This document shows positions 16,371 through 24,816 of a stretch of 59,662 bases of DNA, in pieces. Within the stretch, counting starts at the first letter, position 1; each line of letters opens with the position of its first letter. Origin of the DNA: JBEIJQ01 sp040380145 (GTDB lineage Bacteria > Bacteroidota > Bacteroidia > Chitinophagales > Saprospiraceae); assembly GCA_040380145.1 (NCBI GenBank), contig JBEIJQ010000001.1, positions 1-59,662 of the forward strand, given 5' to 3'. Under the pieces are notes generated by a model that saw nothing but the letters and a program-made list of their open reading frames with translations, ran no database searches and had not been told where the DNA came from. A program made the position numbers and the translations under genes.

Positions 16371-17074
16371 CAGACGAACGTCTTGCGTTTTTTGCCCAAT
16401 CTTCCGCCGGAGATGGCATGGGGGATATACTCCGGTCCAAACGGCACTTTGCAGGCGGTGCCGCCCATGTCCACCTTCACCTTGCCGATGCGTTGGGAGG
16501 CGGCGAGGGCTTGCTCGTGCAGGGGCACGGTGAAAATGCCGGCGGCCAGCACAAAGCCGTTCATGGTGTAGCGCACCCGATTGGGGGCGCGGTGGATGTC
16601 GTTGGCCACGTGTTCGATCCGTTCGCGCAGGCGGTCGAGCGGCAATCGATCGTCGGCAACAAGGCCGAGCAGGCAGGAGAGAGTAGCCCAGCCGGAAGCG
16701 GCGATCTTTTCCTCGGGCGAGGCGATCCACCGCTCGGCCAACTCCCAGCCGAGACCGCTTTCTGAGGCCATCCACGCCACCGTGTATTCGCTCACCATGT
16801 ACCAAGTGGACTCTTGTGCCCATCGGTCCAGGTCTGCCTGGGCGAATTGGGCCGGCTCGGCGATGAGGCCCGCCAGATACTGGGCATCCGAGTTGCCCGT
16901 GGCGTACAGTTCGAGCGCCAGCGGATGGTTTTTCTTGATCTTTTTGACCAATGTTTTCAGGTCGCCGACCTTCACACCGTGGGTATTTTCGGGCGCGCCG
17001 TGGTTGCGATAGATCTTGCGGCAGGTTTCGGTGCCCATTTCGGACAGGGCGGCCATCGTTTCAGAGAGGTTCAT
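16367..17074 (-). CDS. AlkD-like DNA alkylation repair protein
   Basis: A 235-residue HEAT-like helical-repeat protein of the AlkC/AlkD family, which excises alkylated bases without base flipping. The N-terminal YRNHGAPENTHGVKVGDLK and the repeat segments (DLDRWAQESTWYMVSEYT, WELAERWIASPEEKIAASGWATLS) match the family. The C-terminus (MGGTACKVPFGPEYIPHAI) is typical of a Bacteroidota subgroup that shares these residues; whether it is a glycosylase or a relative of unknown activity cannot be decided by eye. Divergent from the GH1 gene. Its stop codon lies inside a short direct repeat. Confidence 0.85.
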   Translation of the reverse strand: MNLSETMAALSEMGTETCRKIYRNHGAPENTHGVKVGDLKTLVKKIKKNHPLALELYATGNSDAQYLAGLIAEPAQFAQADLDRWAQESTWYMVSEYTVAWMASESGLGWELAERWIASPEEKIAASGWATLSCLLGLVADDRLPLDRLRERIEHVANDIHRAPNRVRYTMNGFVLAAGIFTVPLHEQALAASQRIGKVKVDMGGTACKVPFGPEYIPHAISGGRLGKKRKTFVC

Positions 17075-17156
17075 GCGCAGGATTTTGGTTTGGGGAGGGA
17101 GCAGATTTCGTCAAAAAAAGGCAACTTTGGGGCTTCGCCCAAAATTCGTTTTTTTC

Positions 17157-17191
17157 TTTTTTTTTCGAGAAAAAATTTTTTCCAAAAAAAA
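17157..17191. repeat. Compound T/A mini-hairpin array
   Basis: T9-CGAG-A6-T6-CC-A8 in the divergent gap between the AlkD-like and GH1 genes, ending 22 bases before the GH1 ATG. It is the longest of the recurring T-run/A-run structures in the window. Confidence 0.5.
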
Positions 17192-17212
17192 TAAACCCCT
17201 AGCCCCCGAAAC

Positions 17213-18661
17213 ATGATCAGACGCGATTTTATCAAAAAAGCCGGCACCTTGGCCCTGGGCGCGCCCCTGATGTGGCAGGCCGACCGTTTGTTTGCCGCTG
17301 CTCCAGCCGCTTCGCCGTGGGGGTTCGAACGGGCCGATTTCGGCGAGGGTTTCAAATGGGGCGTGGCCACCGCGGCGTACCAGATCGAGGGCGCGTGGGA
17401 CCAGGACGGCAAAGGCCCTTCCATCTGGGACGATTTCGTTCACCGGCGCCCGGGCAAGATCAAGACACGCGAAAACGGCGATGTTTCCTGTGATTTTTAC
17501 CGCCGATACAAAGACGATATTGCCCTGATCAAGGCCATGAACCTCGGCGTTTTCCGTTTTTCCACTGCTTGGAGCCGCATTTTGCCCGAAGGCATCGGCG
17601 CCAAAAACCAACAGGGGCTGGATTTTTACGATCGGGTGGTGGACACCTGCCTCGAGGCCGGGGTCGAGCCGTGGATCACCCTGTACCATTGGGACCTGCC
17701 CTTGGCTTTGGAGAAAAAGGGCGGGTGGGCCAACCGCGAGATCGTGAACTGGTTTGCCGAATACGCGGATCTGGTGACGCGGACCTACGGGGACCGGGTG
17801 AAAAATTGGATGGTGCTCAACGAGCCGGCCGCATACACCGCCCTCGGTTATCTGGCCGGGATGCATGCACCGGGCCTGATGGCCCCCAAAAAATTCCTCG
17901 CCGCGGTGCACCACGCCACCCTGTGCACCTCGGAGGGCGCGCGCGCGGTGCGCGCCAATGCGCCCGGCGCCCAGGTCGGCAGCACCTTTTCCTGTGCAAA
18001 AGTGTATGCCAAAAACATCCTGCCGCGTACCCTCGAAGCCGCCCATCGCCTCGATGTGATGCTCAACCGCCTGTTTCTCGAGCCGGTGCTCGGGAAGGGG
18101 TATCCCACCGAAAAATTCGAATTTTTGCAGGGCATCGAATCCTTTGTGCGCCCGGGCGACGAGGCCAAGATGGCCGTGGATCTGGATTTTGTGGGACTGC
18201 AAAACTATACGAGGGCCGTGGCCGAGCATTCCCTGCTGCCCTATGTGTGGTTCCGCGACATTCCCGCCAAAAAACGCGGGATCGCCCCCGAAAACACCAC
18301 CGACATGGGCTGGGAAGTCTATCCCGAGGGCATCTACGAGATGCTCCGACAGTTTGCCGCCTATCCCAACATCCCGCCCATCATCGTCACCGAAAACGGA
18401 GCGGCCTTCCCCGACGCGGTCGAGAACGGTGCCGTGCACGATGCGCGCCGGGTGGAATACTTCCAACGCTACCTCGCAGAGGTGCTGCGGGCCAAACGCG
18501 ACGGAGTGGATGTGCGCGGCTACTTCGTGTGGACGCTGATGGACAACTTCGAGTGGGCCGAAGGGTATCGCCCCCGTTTCGGACTGGTGCACGTGGATTT
18601 CGCCACCCAGCAGCGCACCGTCAAGGATTCGGGCAAGTGGTTCCGGGATTTCTTGGCCTAA
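17213..18661 (+). CDS. GH1 beta-glucosidase with Tat signal
   Basis: A 482-residue glycoside hydrolase family 1 enzyme. Retaining GH1 enzymes cleave beta-glucosides or related beta-linked disaccharides. The acid/base Glu is in VLNEPA (E204) and the nucleophile in VTENGAAF (E394). FKWGVATAAYQIEGAW near the start and NFEWAEGYRPRFGL near the end are family signatures. The N-terminus MIRRDFIKKAGTLALGAPL has the twin-arginine pattern, so the folded enzyme is probably exported by Tat, which is unusual for a mostly cytoplasmic family. The stop overlaps the convergent dehydrogenase gene by 4 bases. Confidence 0.95.
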   Translation: MIRRDFIKKAGTLALGAPLMWQADRLFAAAPAASPWGFERADFGEGFKWGVATAAYQIEGAWDQDGKGPSIWDDFVHRRPGKIKTRENGDVSCDFYRRYKDDIALIKAMNLGVFRFSTAWSRILPEGIGAKNQQGLDFYDRVVDTCLEAGVEPWITLYHWDLPLALEKKGGWANREIVNWFAEYADLVTRTYGDRVKNWMVLNEPAAYTALGYLAGMHAPGLMAPKKFLAAVHHATLCTSEGARAVRANAPGAQVGSTFSCAKVYAKNILPRTLEAAHRLDVMLNRLFLEPVLGKGYPTEKFEFLQGIESFVRPGDEAKMAVDLDFVGLQNYTRAVAEHSLLPYVWFRDIPAKKRGIAPENTTDMGWEVYPEGIYEMLRQFAAYPNIPPIIVTENGAAFPDAVENGAVHDARRVEYFQRYLAEVLRAKRDGVDVRGYFVWTLMDNFEWAEGYRPRFGLVHVDFATQQRTVKDSGKWFRDFLA

Positions 18662-19659
18662 TCGCCGATCGTCAGAACCACCTTGCCCATCTGTGCGCCG
18701 TTTTCGAGGTGCCGCATCGCGCTTTCGCACTCTCGGAGCTCAAAAACCCGGTCCACCTTCGGAACGATGCGGTGATTACCGACCATCTCGACGAGCGCGG
18801 CGAATTCCGAGGAATTTCCCATCGTGCTGCCCAGCAGCGACAGTTGTTTCCAAAACACTTTTTGGGGAGAAAGTTGGGGCACGGGGCCGGCGGTGCCGCC
18901 GAAAAACACGATCCGGCCGCCGGGTTTGGCCAGATCCAGCAGTTGGTTGAACTGTTCGCCGCCGGCGGAGTCCATGATCACATCGAAGCCGTCGGTTTTT
19001 TGGAGAAGTTTTTGTGCCCAATCTGGGTCCCGGTAATTGGCACCGCCGCAGATCCCAAGCGTTTGCGAAAGGACGAGCTTGGCGTCGGAACCGGAGGTTG
19101 CCCACACTTCTGCGCCGGCGGCATGGGCCAGTTGGGCGCCGATCGTGGCCACGCCGCCTCCGATGCCCGTGACCAACACCCTTTCGCCCGCTTGCAGACC
19201 GGCCCGGGCGAACAGCGCCCGAAAGGCGGTCAATCCGCCCAAGGGAAGTGCCGCGGCTTCGGTCCAGGTCAGATGGGCCGGTTTGGCCACCAGATTTTCC
19301 ACGGGCACCGACACGAACTCCGCGAAGGTTCCGTTGTCGGGCATCCCCAAGATGCGGTACCCCTTGCCCTGGCATTTCGGCGAGGGGCCCCAGTGCAGGG
19401 AAGGGTTCACCACTACCTCGCGCCCTATCCAGGTGGGATCGGCTTGCGATCCGACGGCCTCTACCGTGCCGGCGCCGTCGGAGCCGAGTACCACGGGCGT
19501 CTTGATGCCGGCGTACTGTCCTTTTTGTATCCACACGTCGCGGTGGTTGAGCGCGGCCGCCCGGAGCCGAACGAGCGCTTCGCCCGGGGCCGGTTCGGGG
19601 CTGGGGATTTCGGTCCATTCGAGGGGGGCGTTTTTTTCGCGGAGCAAAAGGGCTTTCAT
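18658..19659 (-). CDS. Quinone oxidoreductase-like MDR dehydrogenase
   Basis: A 333-residue medium-chain dehydrogenase/reductase of the quinone-oxidoreductase branch. The N-terminal GroES-like domain contains AAALNHRDVWIQKG and GSDGAGTVEAVG. The Rossmann domain has GIGGGVATIGAQLAHAAGAEVW and ends with the standard VFELRECESAMRHLENGAQMGKVVL. A lone cysteine (SPKCQGKG) sits where zinc-binding members have four, so structural zinc is unlikely. Substrate unknown, NADPH use presumed. Divergent from pcm. Confidence 0.9.
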   Translation of the reverse strand: MKALLLREKNAPLEWTEIPSPEPAPGEALVRLRAAALNHRDVWIQKGQYAGIKTPVVLGSDGAGTVEAVGSQADPTWIGREVVVNPSLHWGPSPKCQGKGYRILGMPDNGTFAEFVSVPVENLVAKPAHLTWTEAAALPLGGLTAFRALFARAGLQAGERVLVTGIGGGVATIGAQLAHAAGAEVWATSGSDAKLVLSQTLGICGGANYRDPDWAQKLLQKTDGFDVIMDSAGGEQFNQLLDLAKPGGRIVFFGGTAGPVPQLSPQKVFWKQLSLLGSTMGNSSEFAALVEMVGNHRIVPKVDRVFELRECESAMRHLENGAQMGKVVLTIGD

Positions 19660-19675
19660 GTCGGTCGTGGATCGG

Positions 19676-19691
19676 TTTTTTTCGAAAAAAA
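19676..19691. repeat. T7-CG-A7 mini-hairpin
   Basis: A perfect T7-CG-A7 palindrome in the gap between the MDR gene and pcm, 18 bases from the pcm -7 box. Confidence 0.45.
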
Positions 19692-19709
19692 GGGAAGCCG
19701 CGAAAATAC

Positions 19710-19717
19710 TATATTTG
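19710..19717 (+). promoter_or_regulatory. -7 box of pcm
   Basis: TATATTTG matches TAnnTTTG and lies 68 bases before the proposed TTG start. Confidence 0.5.
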
Positions 19718-19784
19718 CCGACAAAAGCCGCCGGCCCTTGGCGGCCCGTGCACTATCGCCCACCGTCCATTTTTGCCGACGACT

Positions 19785-20432
19785 TTGAAAGACACTTTCA
19801 GACACAAAGGCCTTCGCCGCCGTTTGGTGGAAGAACTCCGCGGAAAAGGTATTCGCGACGAGTCCGTTTTGGCGGCCATCAACGCCGTGCCGAGGCATTT
19901 TTTTCTGGAAAAAGCCTTCGAAGAGATCGCCTACGAGGACCGGGCGTTCCCCATCGGGGCCGACCAGACGATTTCACAGCCTTTCACCGTGGCCTATCAG
20001 ACCTCTTTGCTGGAAGTGCACGCCGGCCAGTCGGTGCTGGAAATAGGCACCGGATCGGGCTATCAGGCCTGTGTGCTGGCCGCGATGGGCGCCCATGTGT
20101 GTACCCTCGAGCGACAGGAAACGCTGTACCGCCAGGCCCAGGTGATGTTCATGGCCTTGGGCTTCGAGCATGTCCGGGCGTTTTTCCGCGACGGTTACGG
20201 CGGTCTGCCCGAAATGGCCCCTTTCGACCGCATCTTGGTCACCTGTGGTGCGCCCGAAGTCCCCGAAACGCTGAAAGACCAGCTGCGCATCGGCGGCATC
20301 ATGGTGATCCCGGTGGATGAGGGCGCGGGCGACCAGCGCATGATCCGATTGCGCCGCACGGGCTCCACTTCGTTCGAGGAGACCCGTTTGGACCGTTTCC
20401 GTTTCGTGCCTTTTTTGAGGGGAAAATCCTGA
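19785..20432 (+). CDS. pcm: Protein-L-isoaspartate O-methyltransferase
   Basis: A 215-residue PCMT that uses S-adenosylmethionine to methylate isoaspartyl residues in damaged proteins. The N-terminus (LKDTFRHKGLRRRLVEELR) aligns with Bacteroidota Pcm proteins that start M-x-D-T-Y-K-H-K-G. The SAM site VLEIGTGSGYQACVLA, the isoaspartyl pocket motif ADQTISQPFTVAYQ and PFDRILVTCGAPEVPE are all present. There is no ATG: TTG at 19785 fits the family, and an upstream TTG at 19773 is possible. The permease gene starts 4 bases after the stop. Confidence 0.93.
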   Translation: MKDTFRHKGLRRRLVEELRGKGIRDESVLAAINAVPRHFFLEKAFEEIAYEDRAFPIGADQTISQPFTVAYQTSLLEVHAGQSVLEIGTGSGYQACVLAAMGAHVCTLERQETLYRQAQVMFMALGFEHVRAFFRDGYGGLPEMAPFDRILVTCGAPEVPETLKDQLRIGGIMVIPVDEGAGDQRMIRLRRTGSTSFEETRLDRFRFVPFLRGKS

Positions 20433-20436
20433 ACAG

Positions 20437-21468
20437 ATGCGTTCCTTGCTCTATGGGCTGTGGGTGTTGGTCAGCGTGGCGGTTTTGGTGACCACGCTCC
20501 TGTACCTCGCTCCGGTGGATCCCGCGCTGATGACTTTCGGACAAATGGCCGACAAAAAAGCCGTCGAGGCCAAGCGCGCCGAACTGGGCTTGGATCGGCC
20601 CTTGTGGCAGCAGATCGGTTCGGCGTTGAACGACCTGTCGCCCCTTTCGTGGCATGTGCCCGAGCGGCCGCCGAGGACGGCGCACCTCGTGCTGTTGCGC
20701 ATCGGATCCGGATCGTTGGCCCTGAAGTGGCCTTGGTTGCGGGAATCGTATCAGAACGGCCGTCCCGTGCACGAACTGATCGCGCAGGCCCTGCCCGGCA
20801 CCGCGCTGTTGGCCCTCGCGGCCATTGCGTTGGCCGTGTGCATCGGCTTGCCCCTCGGCGTTTTTGCGGCCCTCCGCCGGGGCACGGTCCTCGATGTCGG
20901 CGTGCAAGCGGTTTCCACGCTGGGGATTTCGCTGCCCGGCTATGTGGCCGGCATCCTGTTGGCCTATGTTTTCGGGGTGCTGCTTTCCGAACGGACGGGC
21001 CTCGACCCGTTTGGGGCCGTGTTCGATTTCGACGACTATGGAAATCCCACGGTGGTGTGGTCCAATCTCCTGCTGCCCGCCGTGGCGCTGGGTATGCGTC
21101 CGGTGGCGCTGATCGCCCAACTGTCGCGGGGCTCGATGATCGAGACCTTGTCGCAGGACTTCGTGCGCACGGCGCGCGCAAAAGGGCTTTCTCCGGCCTC
21201 GGTTTTTTGGAAGCACGCCCTGCGGAACGCTCTGACGCCCGTGCTCACCGCCACCTCGGGCTGGTTTGCGGCGCTTTTGACCGGGGCGGTCTTCGTGGAG
21301 CGGGTTTTCGCCTATCCGGGCTTGGGCAACACGTTGGTCGAGCACCTGTTGGCCTTCGACATTCCGGTGGTCTTGGGCATTTCGCTCTTCATGGCCGCCG
21401 TTTTCCTGACGGTCAATGCGTTTACAGACCGTTTATATGTTATTTTGGATCCGCGTTCGGGCCGTTGA
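20437..21468 (+). CDS. ABC transporter permease, DppB/OppB type
   Basis: A 343-residue inner-membrane permease of the peptide/nickel ABC importer class (BPD_transp_1). The N-terminal helix is followed by the usual LYLAPVDPALM and LGLDRPLWQQIG segments. The EAA-like loop that contacts the ATPase reads RTARAKGLSPASVFWKHALRNAL. The extracytoplasmic part after residue 60 is long, as in other Bacteroidota homologues. No binding protein, second permease or peptide-type ATPase is nearby, so its partners must be encoded elsewhere. It is co-directional with pcm and convergent with gpsA, 3 bases apart. Confidence 0.88.
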   Translation: MRSLLYGLWVLVSVAVLVTTLLYLAPVDPALMTFGQMADKKAVEAKRAELGLDRPLWQQIGSALNDLSPLSWHVPERPPRTAHLVLLRIGSGSLALKWPWLRESYQNGRPVHELIAQALPGTALLALAAIALAVCIGLPLGVFAALRRGTVLDVGVQAVSTLGISLPGYVAGILLAYVFGVLLSERTGLDPFGAVFDFDDYGNPTVVWSNLLLPAVALGMRPVALIAQLSRGSMIETLSQDFVRTARAKGLSPASVFWKHALRNALTPVLTATSGWFAALLTGAVFVERVFAYPGLGNTLVEHLLAFDIPVVLGISLFMAAVFLTVNAFTDRLYVILDPRSGR

Positions 21469-21471
21469 CGG

Positions 21472-22530
21472 TCAAAGAAAATCCACGTCCACGGAATACG
21501 GGTACTGCATCAGATAGCCGACCGCCGTGTCCACATCGAGGTTTTTGAAAAAAATGCGGTACATCGTCTGGGTGATCGGCGCGTGAACTTTGTGGGCATC
21601 GGCGATTTTTTTCATCGTTTCCAGCGTGCTCGGCCCTTCGGCCACCTCGTCGGCGTCCGTTTGGATCTGTTGGAGGGTTTCGCCCCGGGCCACCCGGAAG
21701 CCGAGGGAGTAGTTGCGGCTGTTGGGTGAGGCGGCGGTGGCGATCAGGTCGCCGATGCCGGCCACACCCAAAAATGCGGGGGTGTTGGCGCCGAGCGCCT
21801 TGCCGAGGTGGATCATTTCGGACAGTCCGCGGGTCACCAACAAGGCCCAAAGATTGAGGCCGTATCCTCTGCCTGCTAGGGCGCCCGCACCGAGCGCGAT
21901 GATGTTTTTCAGCGCACCGGCCAGTTCGGCGCCCACGATGTCGTGGTTGCCGTACACTTGGAAACGATGGCTGCGCAGCGCTTCCTGCCCGGCACGGATC
22001 ACCTCCGTGTACCGGCTGGCCAACAAGGTCGCGGCGGGTTGACCCGCGTTGATCTCGGCGGACAAGTTGGGACCCGACAGGCAGCCGATCCGCACCACTA
22101 CACTTTCTTGCGCGATCACTTCGCTCATCGTGGACAGGTGCTTGCGCTGCAGGGGGGCGACCCCTTTGTAGTGGAAAAGATCGAGTCCTTTGGTGCCGTG
22201 GATCAGTATATGGGAGGGTTTCAGCAAGGGGCCCAGATCGAGCATCATATCCCGGAAATAGGCGGACGGGACGATGGGGAAAATCAGGCCGCACTGTTCG
22301 GCCAACTCCGCCAGATCGGTCGTGGGGCGGACCCTTGGGTGCAGTTTTCCTTTGGTGAAACTGCCCTGCCTCAGTTCTTCCACGGTTTCGTCGCGGCGGG
22401 CAAAGAGCAGCACTTCGCCGTTTTCGGCCAGCAGGTTCGCCACGGCCAGTCCGAAACTGCCGGAACCCACGACGCCGTAGATCTTGGACGGGCTTTCGTC
22501 CGGGAGAAGTGGAAGGGATTGGTCGGGCAT
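21472..22530 (-). CDS. gpsA: Glycerol-3-phosphate dehydrogenase [NAD(P)+]
   Basis: A 352-residue GpsA that reduces dihydroxyacetone phosphate to sn-glycerol-3-phosphate for phospholipid synthesis. The Rossmann motif GVVGSGSFGLAVANLLAENG, the IPSAYF-type segment (IVPSAYFRDM), the active-site region HGTKGLD, the LSGPNLSAEI loop and GVAGIGDLIATAASPNSRNY are all present. The N-terminus has about 16 extra residues before the first strand. It follows the prolyl oligopeptidase gene by 32 bases; the gap contains a T7-CTC-A8 mini-hairpin. Confidence 0.94.
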   Translation of the reverse strand: MPDQSLPLLPDESPSKIYGVVGSGSFGLAVANLLAENGEVLLFARRDETVEELRQGSFTKGKLHPRVRPTTDLAELAEQCGLIFPIVPSAYFRDMMLDLGPLLKPSHILIHGTKGLDLFHYKGVAPLQRKHLSTMSEVIAQESVVVRIGCLSGPNLSAEINAGQPAATLLASRYTEVIRAGQEALRSHRFQVYGNHDIVGAELAGALKNIIALGAGALAGRGYGLNLWALLVTRGLSEMIHLGKALGANTPAFLGVAGIGDLIATAASPNSRNYSLGFRVARGETLQQIQTDADEVAEGPSTLETMKKIADAHKVHAPITQTMYRIFFKNLDVDTAVGYLMQYPYSVDVDFL

Positions 22531-22538
22531 TTTCGGGA

Positions 22539-22556
22539 TTTTTTTCTCAAAAAAAA
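22539..22556. repeat. T7-CTC-A8 mini-hairpin
   Basis: Fills most of the 32-base gap between the prolyl oligopeptidase gene and gpsA; another member of the recurring pattern. Confidence 0.45.
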
Positions 22557-22562
22557 TGGAAA

Positions 22563-24683
22563 TCAGCGGGCCTGGTATGCTGAGCCCATCCGGTCCAGCA
22601 TGAAGGCCAGCTTGTCGGTCTCCTCTTCGATCACCATGTTGGTGGGCTTGCCGGCGCCGTGGCCGGCGCGGACATCGATGCGGATCAGGCAGGGCTCAGG
22701 GCCTTGTTGGGCCGCTTGCAGGGCGGCGGCGAATTTGTACGAGTGGGCCGGCACCACGCGGTCGTCGTGGTCGGCCGTGGTGATCAGCGTGGCGGGGTAG
22801 TGGCAGGGGCGGCAGTTGTGCACCGGCGAATAACTGTAGAGGTAATCGAACATTTCGCGGCTCTCGTCACTCCGTCCGTAATCGTCCGCCCAAAAGTAGC
22901 CGATCGTGAACCGGTGGTAGCGGAGCATGTCCAGCACCCCGACGCCCGGCAGGCACACCCCGAACAGGTCGGGCCGCATGGTCATGCAGGCGCCGACCAG
23001 CAGTCCGCCGTTGGAGCGGCCCTCGATGGCGAGCTGTTTGGGCTGCGTGTAGCCTTGCTTGACGAGGAACTCGGCCGCGGAGATGAAATCTTCGAACACA
23101 TGTTTCTTTTGCAGCTTGGTGCCCGCCTTGTGCCAGGTTTCCCCGTATTCACCGCCCCCACGGATGTTCGCCACGGCATACACGCCGCCCTGTTCGAGCA
23201 GGGCGATCACTTGGGGCTTGAAGGCCGGTGTCACGCTGATGTTGAAGCCGCCGTATCCGTACAGCAGGGTGGGGCGTTTGCCGTCCAACGGAAGGTTCTT
23301 TTTGCAGGTGACGAACATGGGCACACGGGTGCCGTCGGCCGATGCATAAAAAACCTGCTTGGTCTCGTAGTCGTTCGGGTCAAAGGTCAATCGGGGCGCG
23401 CTCAACGCCGAAACGGCGCCCGTGGACACCTCCAAGCGGAAAACGGAGGTCGGTCGCAAAAAAGAAGAAAATGTGAAGAACGCCTCGTCCGAATCGGGTT
23501 TGCCATTGATGGTCCCCACCGTGCCCAATTCGGGCAGGACGGGCGTTTGCACCACTTGTCCCTGGCGGTCGCAGATGCGCAGTTCGTTGGCCGCATCGCG
23601 CAGATACAGGCACACGAAACGGCCTCCGATGTGCTCGGCCGAGGTGAGCACCTGTTCGAGGGCGGGCACCAGCGTTTTCCAGTTTTGGGGCTCGGGGCGC
23701 ACCGCGTCGATCTCGATGAGCCGATAAGTCGGAGCGTCGCGGTTGGTCAGCACGAATAGTTTGGAGCCTTCGTTGCCGATCACCGAAAAATCGTGTTCGA
23801 ATCCGTCCACGATGGGCCTGAATGTCTTGCCGGGGCTTTGCAGGTCGCGGATGAGCAGGGCGTTGCCGCTGGTCGAGCGGGCGGGGTAGAGGAGCAGGTA
23901 GCGGCCGTCCCGCGTGGTCTGCACGCTGAACCCATGGTCGGGATGGCCCCGGTCTTCATAGACCAGCTCGTCGTCCTTTTGGGAGGTGCCCAGCCGATGG
24001 TACTTGATCTGCTGGTTTTCGTTCTTGTCGGAAAGGGGCCGACCGTTTTCGTCGGCCGGATAACTGCCGTAAAAAAAACCTTCGCCCGACCATGCCACGC
24101 CCGAAAATTTGGTCCATTCGACCGCGTCGGGCAGGTTCTGGCCGCTTTGCAGGTCCTTGACGCGGATCGTGCGCCAGTCCGAGCCGCCGTCCACGACATC
24201 GTATGCGAGGTAGCGGCCGTCCTTGGAAAAATAAACGGCGCCCACCGAAACCGTCCCGTCCTCCGAAAGTTGGTTGGGATCCAACACGAGTTCGGCCTCC
24301 CCTTCGCCGGGCGATCGACGGGCGTACAGAACACTTTGGTTCTGCAAGCCGTCGTTTTTGAAAAAATAGTATCTGTCACCTTCTTTGGAAGGAGCCGAAA
24401 GTTTTTCGTAGTTCCACAGTTGAGTGAGCCGTTCGGCAATGGCCGGACGGAAGGGGATCTTCTCGAGCAGCGAGAAGGTCCGGGCGTTTTGGGCCGTGAC
24501 CCACGCGCGGGTCGCCGGCGTGTCGGGGTTTTCCAACCAACGGTACGGGTCCTGCACCAGGGTACCAAAGTAGTCGTCCTGTACGTTTTCTTGCGGGGTC
24601 ACGGTCTGTTGGAATTTTTTCAGAAAAAACAAGACGGCGGCGACGAACAGAACGGGGACGCCGATGGAGTACAATTTTTTCAT
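22563..24683 (-). CDS. Prolyl oligopeptidase (S9A)
   Basis: A 706-residue serine peptidase with an N-terminal signal or anchor helix (KKLYSIGVPVLFVAAVLFF), so it acts outside the cytoplasm. The family opening DDYFGTLVQDPYRWLENPDTP is present, followed by the seven-bladed propeller (about 80-430) and the alpha/beta hydrolase domain. The nucleophile is S557 in EGRSNGG, the Asp lies in DHDDRVVP and the His in RAGHGAGKP. It cleaves after proline in short peptides. The anchor helix contains one of the FFLKK-encoding T6-CAG-A6 hairpins. Confidence 0.94.
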   Translation of the reverse strand: MKKLYSIGVPVLFVAAVLFFLKKFQQTVTPQENVQDDYFGTLVQDPYRWLENPDTPATRAWVTAQNARTFSLLEKIPFRPAIAERLTQLWNYEKLSAPSKEGDRYYFFKNDGLQNQSVLYARRSPGEGEAELVLDPNQLSEDGTVSVGAVYFSKDGRYLAYDVVDGGSDWRTIRVKDLQSGQNLPDAVEWTKFSGVAWSGEGFFYGSYPADENGRPLSDKNENQQIKYHRLGTSQKDDELVYEDRGHPDHGFSVQTTRDGRYLLLYPARSTSGNALLIRDLQSPGKTFRPIVDGFEHDFSVIGNEGSKLFVLTNRDAPTYRLIEIDAVRPEPQNWKTLVPALEQVLTSAEHIGGRFVCLYLRDAANELRICDRQGQVVQTPVLPELGTVGTINGKPDSDEAFFTFSSFLRPTSVFRLEVSTGAVSALSAPRLTFDPNDYETKQVFYASADGTRVPMFVTCKKNLPLDGKRPTLLYGYGGFNISVTPAFKPQVIALLEQGGVYAVANIRGGGEYGETWHKAGTKLQKKHVFEDFISAAEFLVKQGYTQPKQLAIEGRSNGGLLVGACMTMRPDLFGVCLPGVGVLDMLRYHRFTIGYFWADDYGRSDESREMFDYLYSYSPVHNCRPCHYPATLITTADHDDRVVPAHSYKFAAALQAAQQGPEPCLIRIDVRAGHGAGKPTNMVIEEETDKLAFMLDRMGSAYQAR

Positions 24684-24816
24684 GGGGAAAGGAAAAGTGG
24701 AAAGGGGGGCGGAAAGTGCCGGAGCCCGAAATCGGCTTATCTTCGCGGCCGGAATCGGGCCGTGAAATGGGGGCCACGAAATTACCGCTATTTTTTTTTC
24801 GGACAAAATCGAACGA

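Noticed and set aside
17318..17330. GGGTTCGAA resembling a tRNA T-arm
   Set aside because: It lies inside the GH1 coding region (GFERAD) and has no acceptor stem, D-arm or anticodon arm around it.
20437..21468. DppB-type permease as part of a local peptide importer
   Set aside because: No binding protein, second permease or matching ATPase is within the window; the ABC ATPase at 38.3 kb is of a different class.
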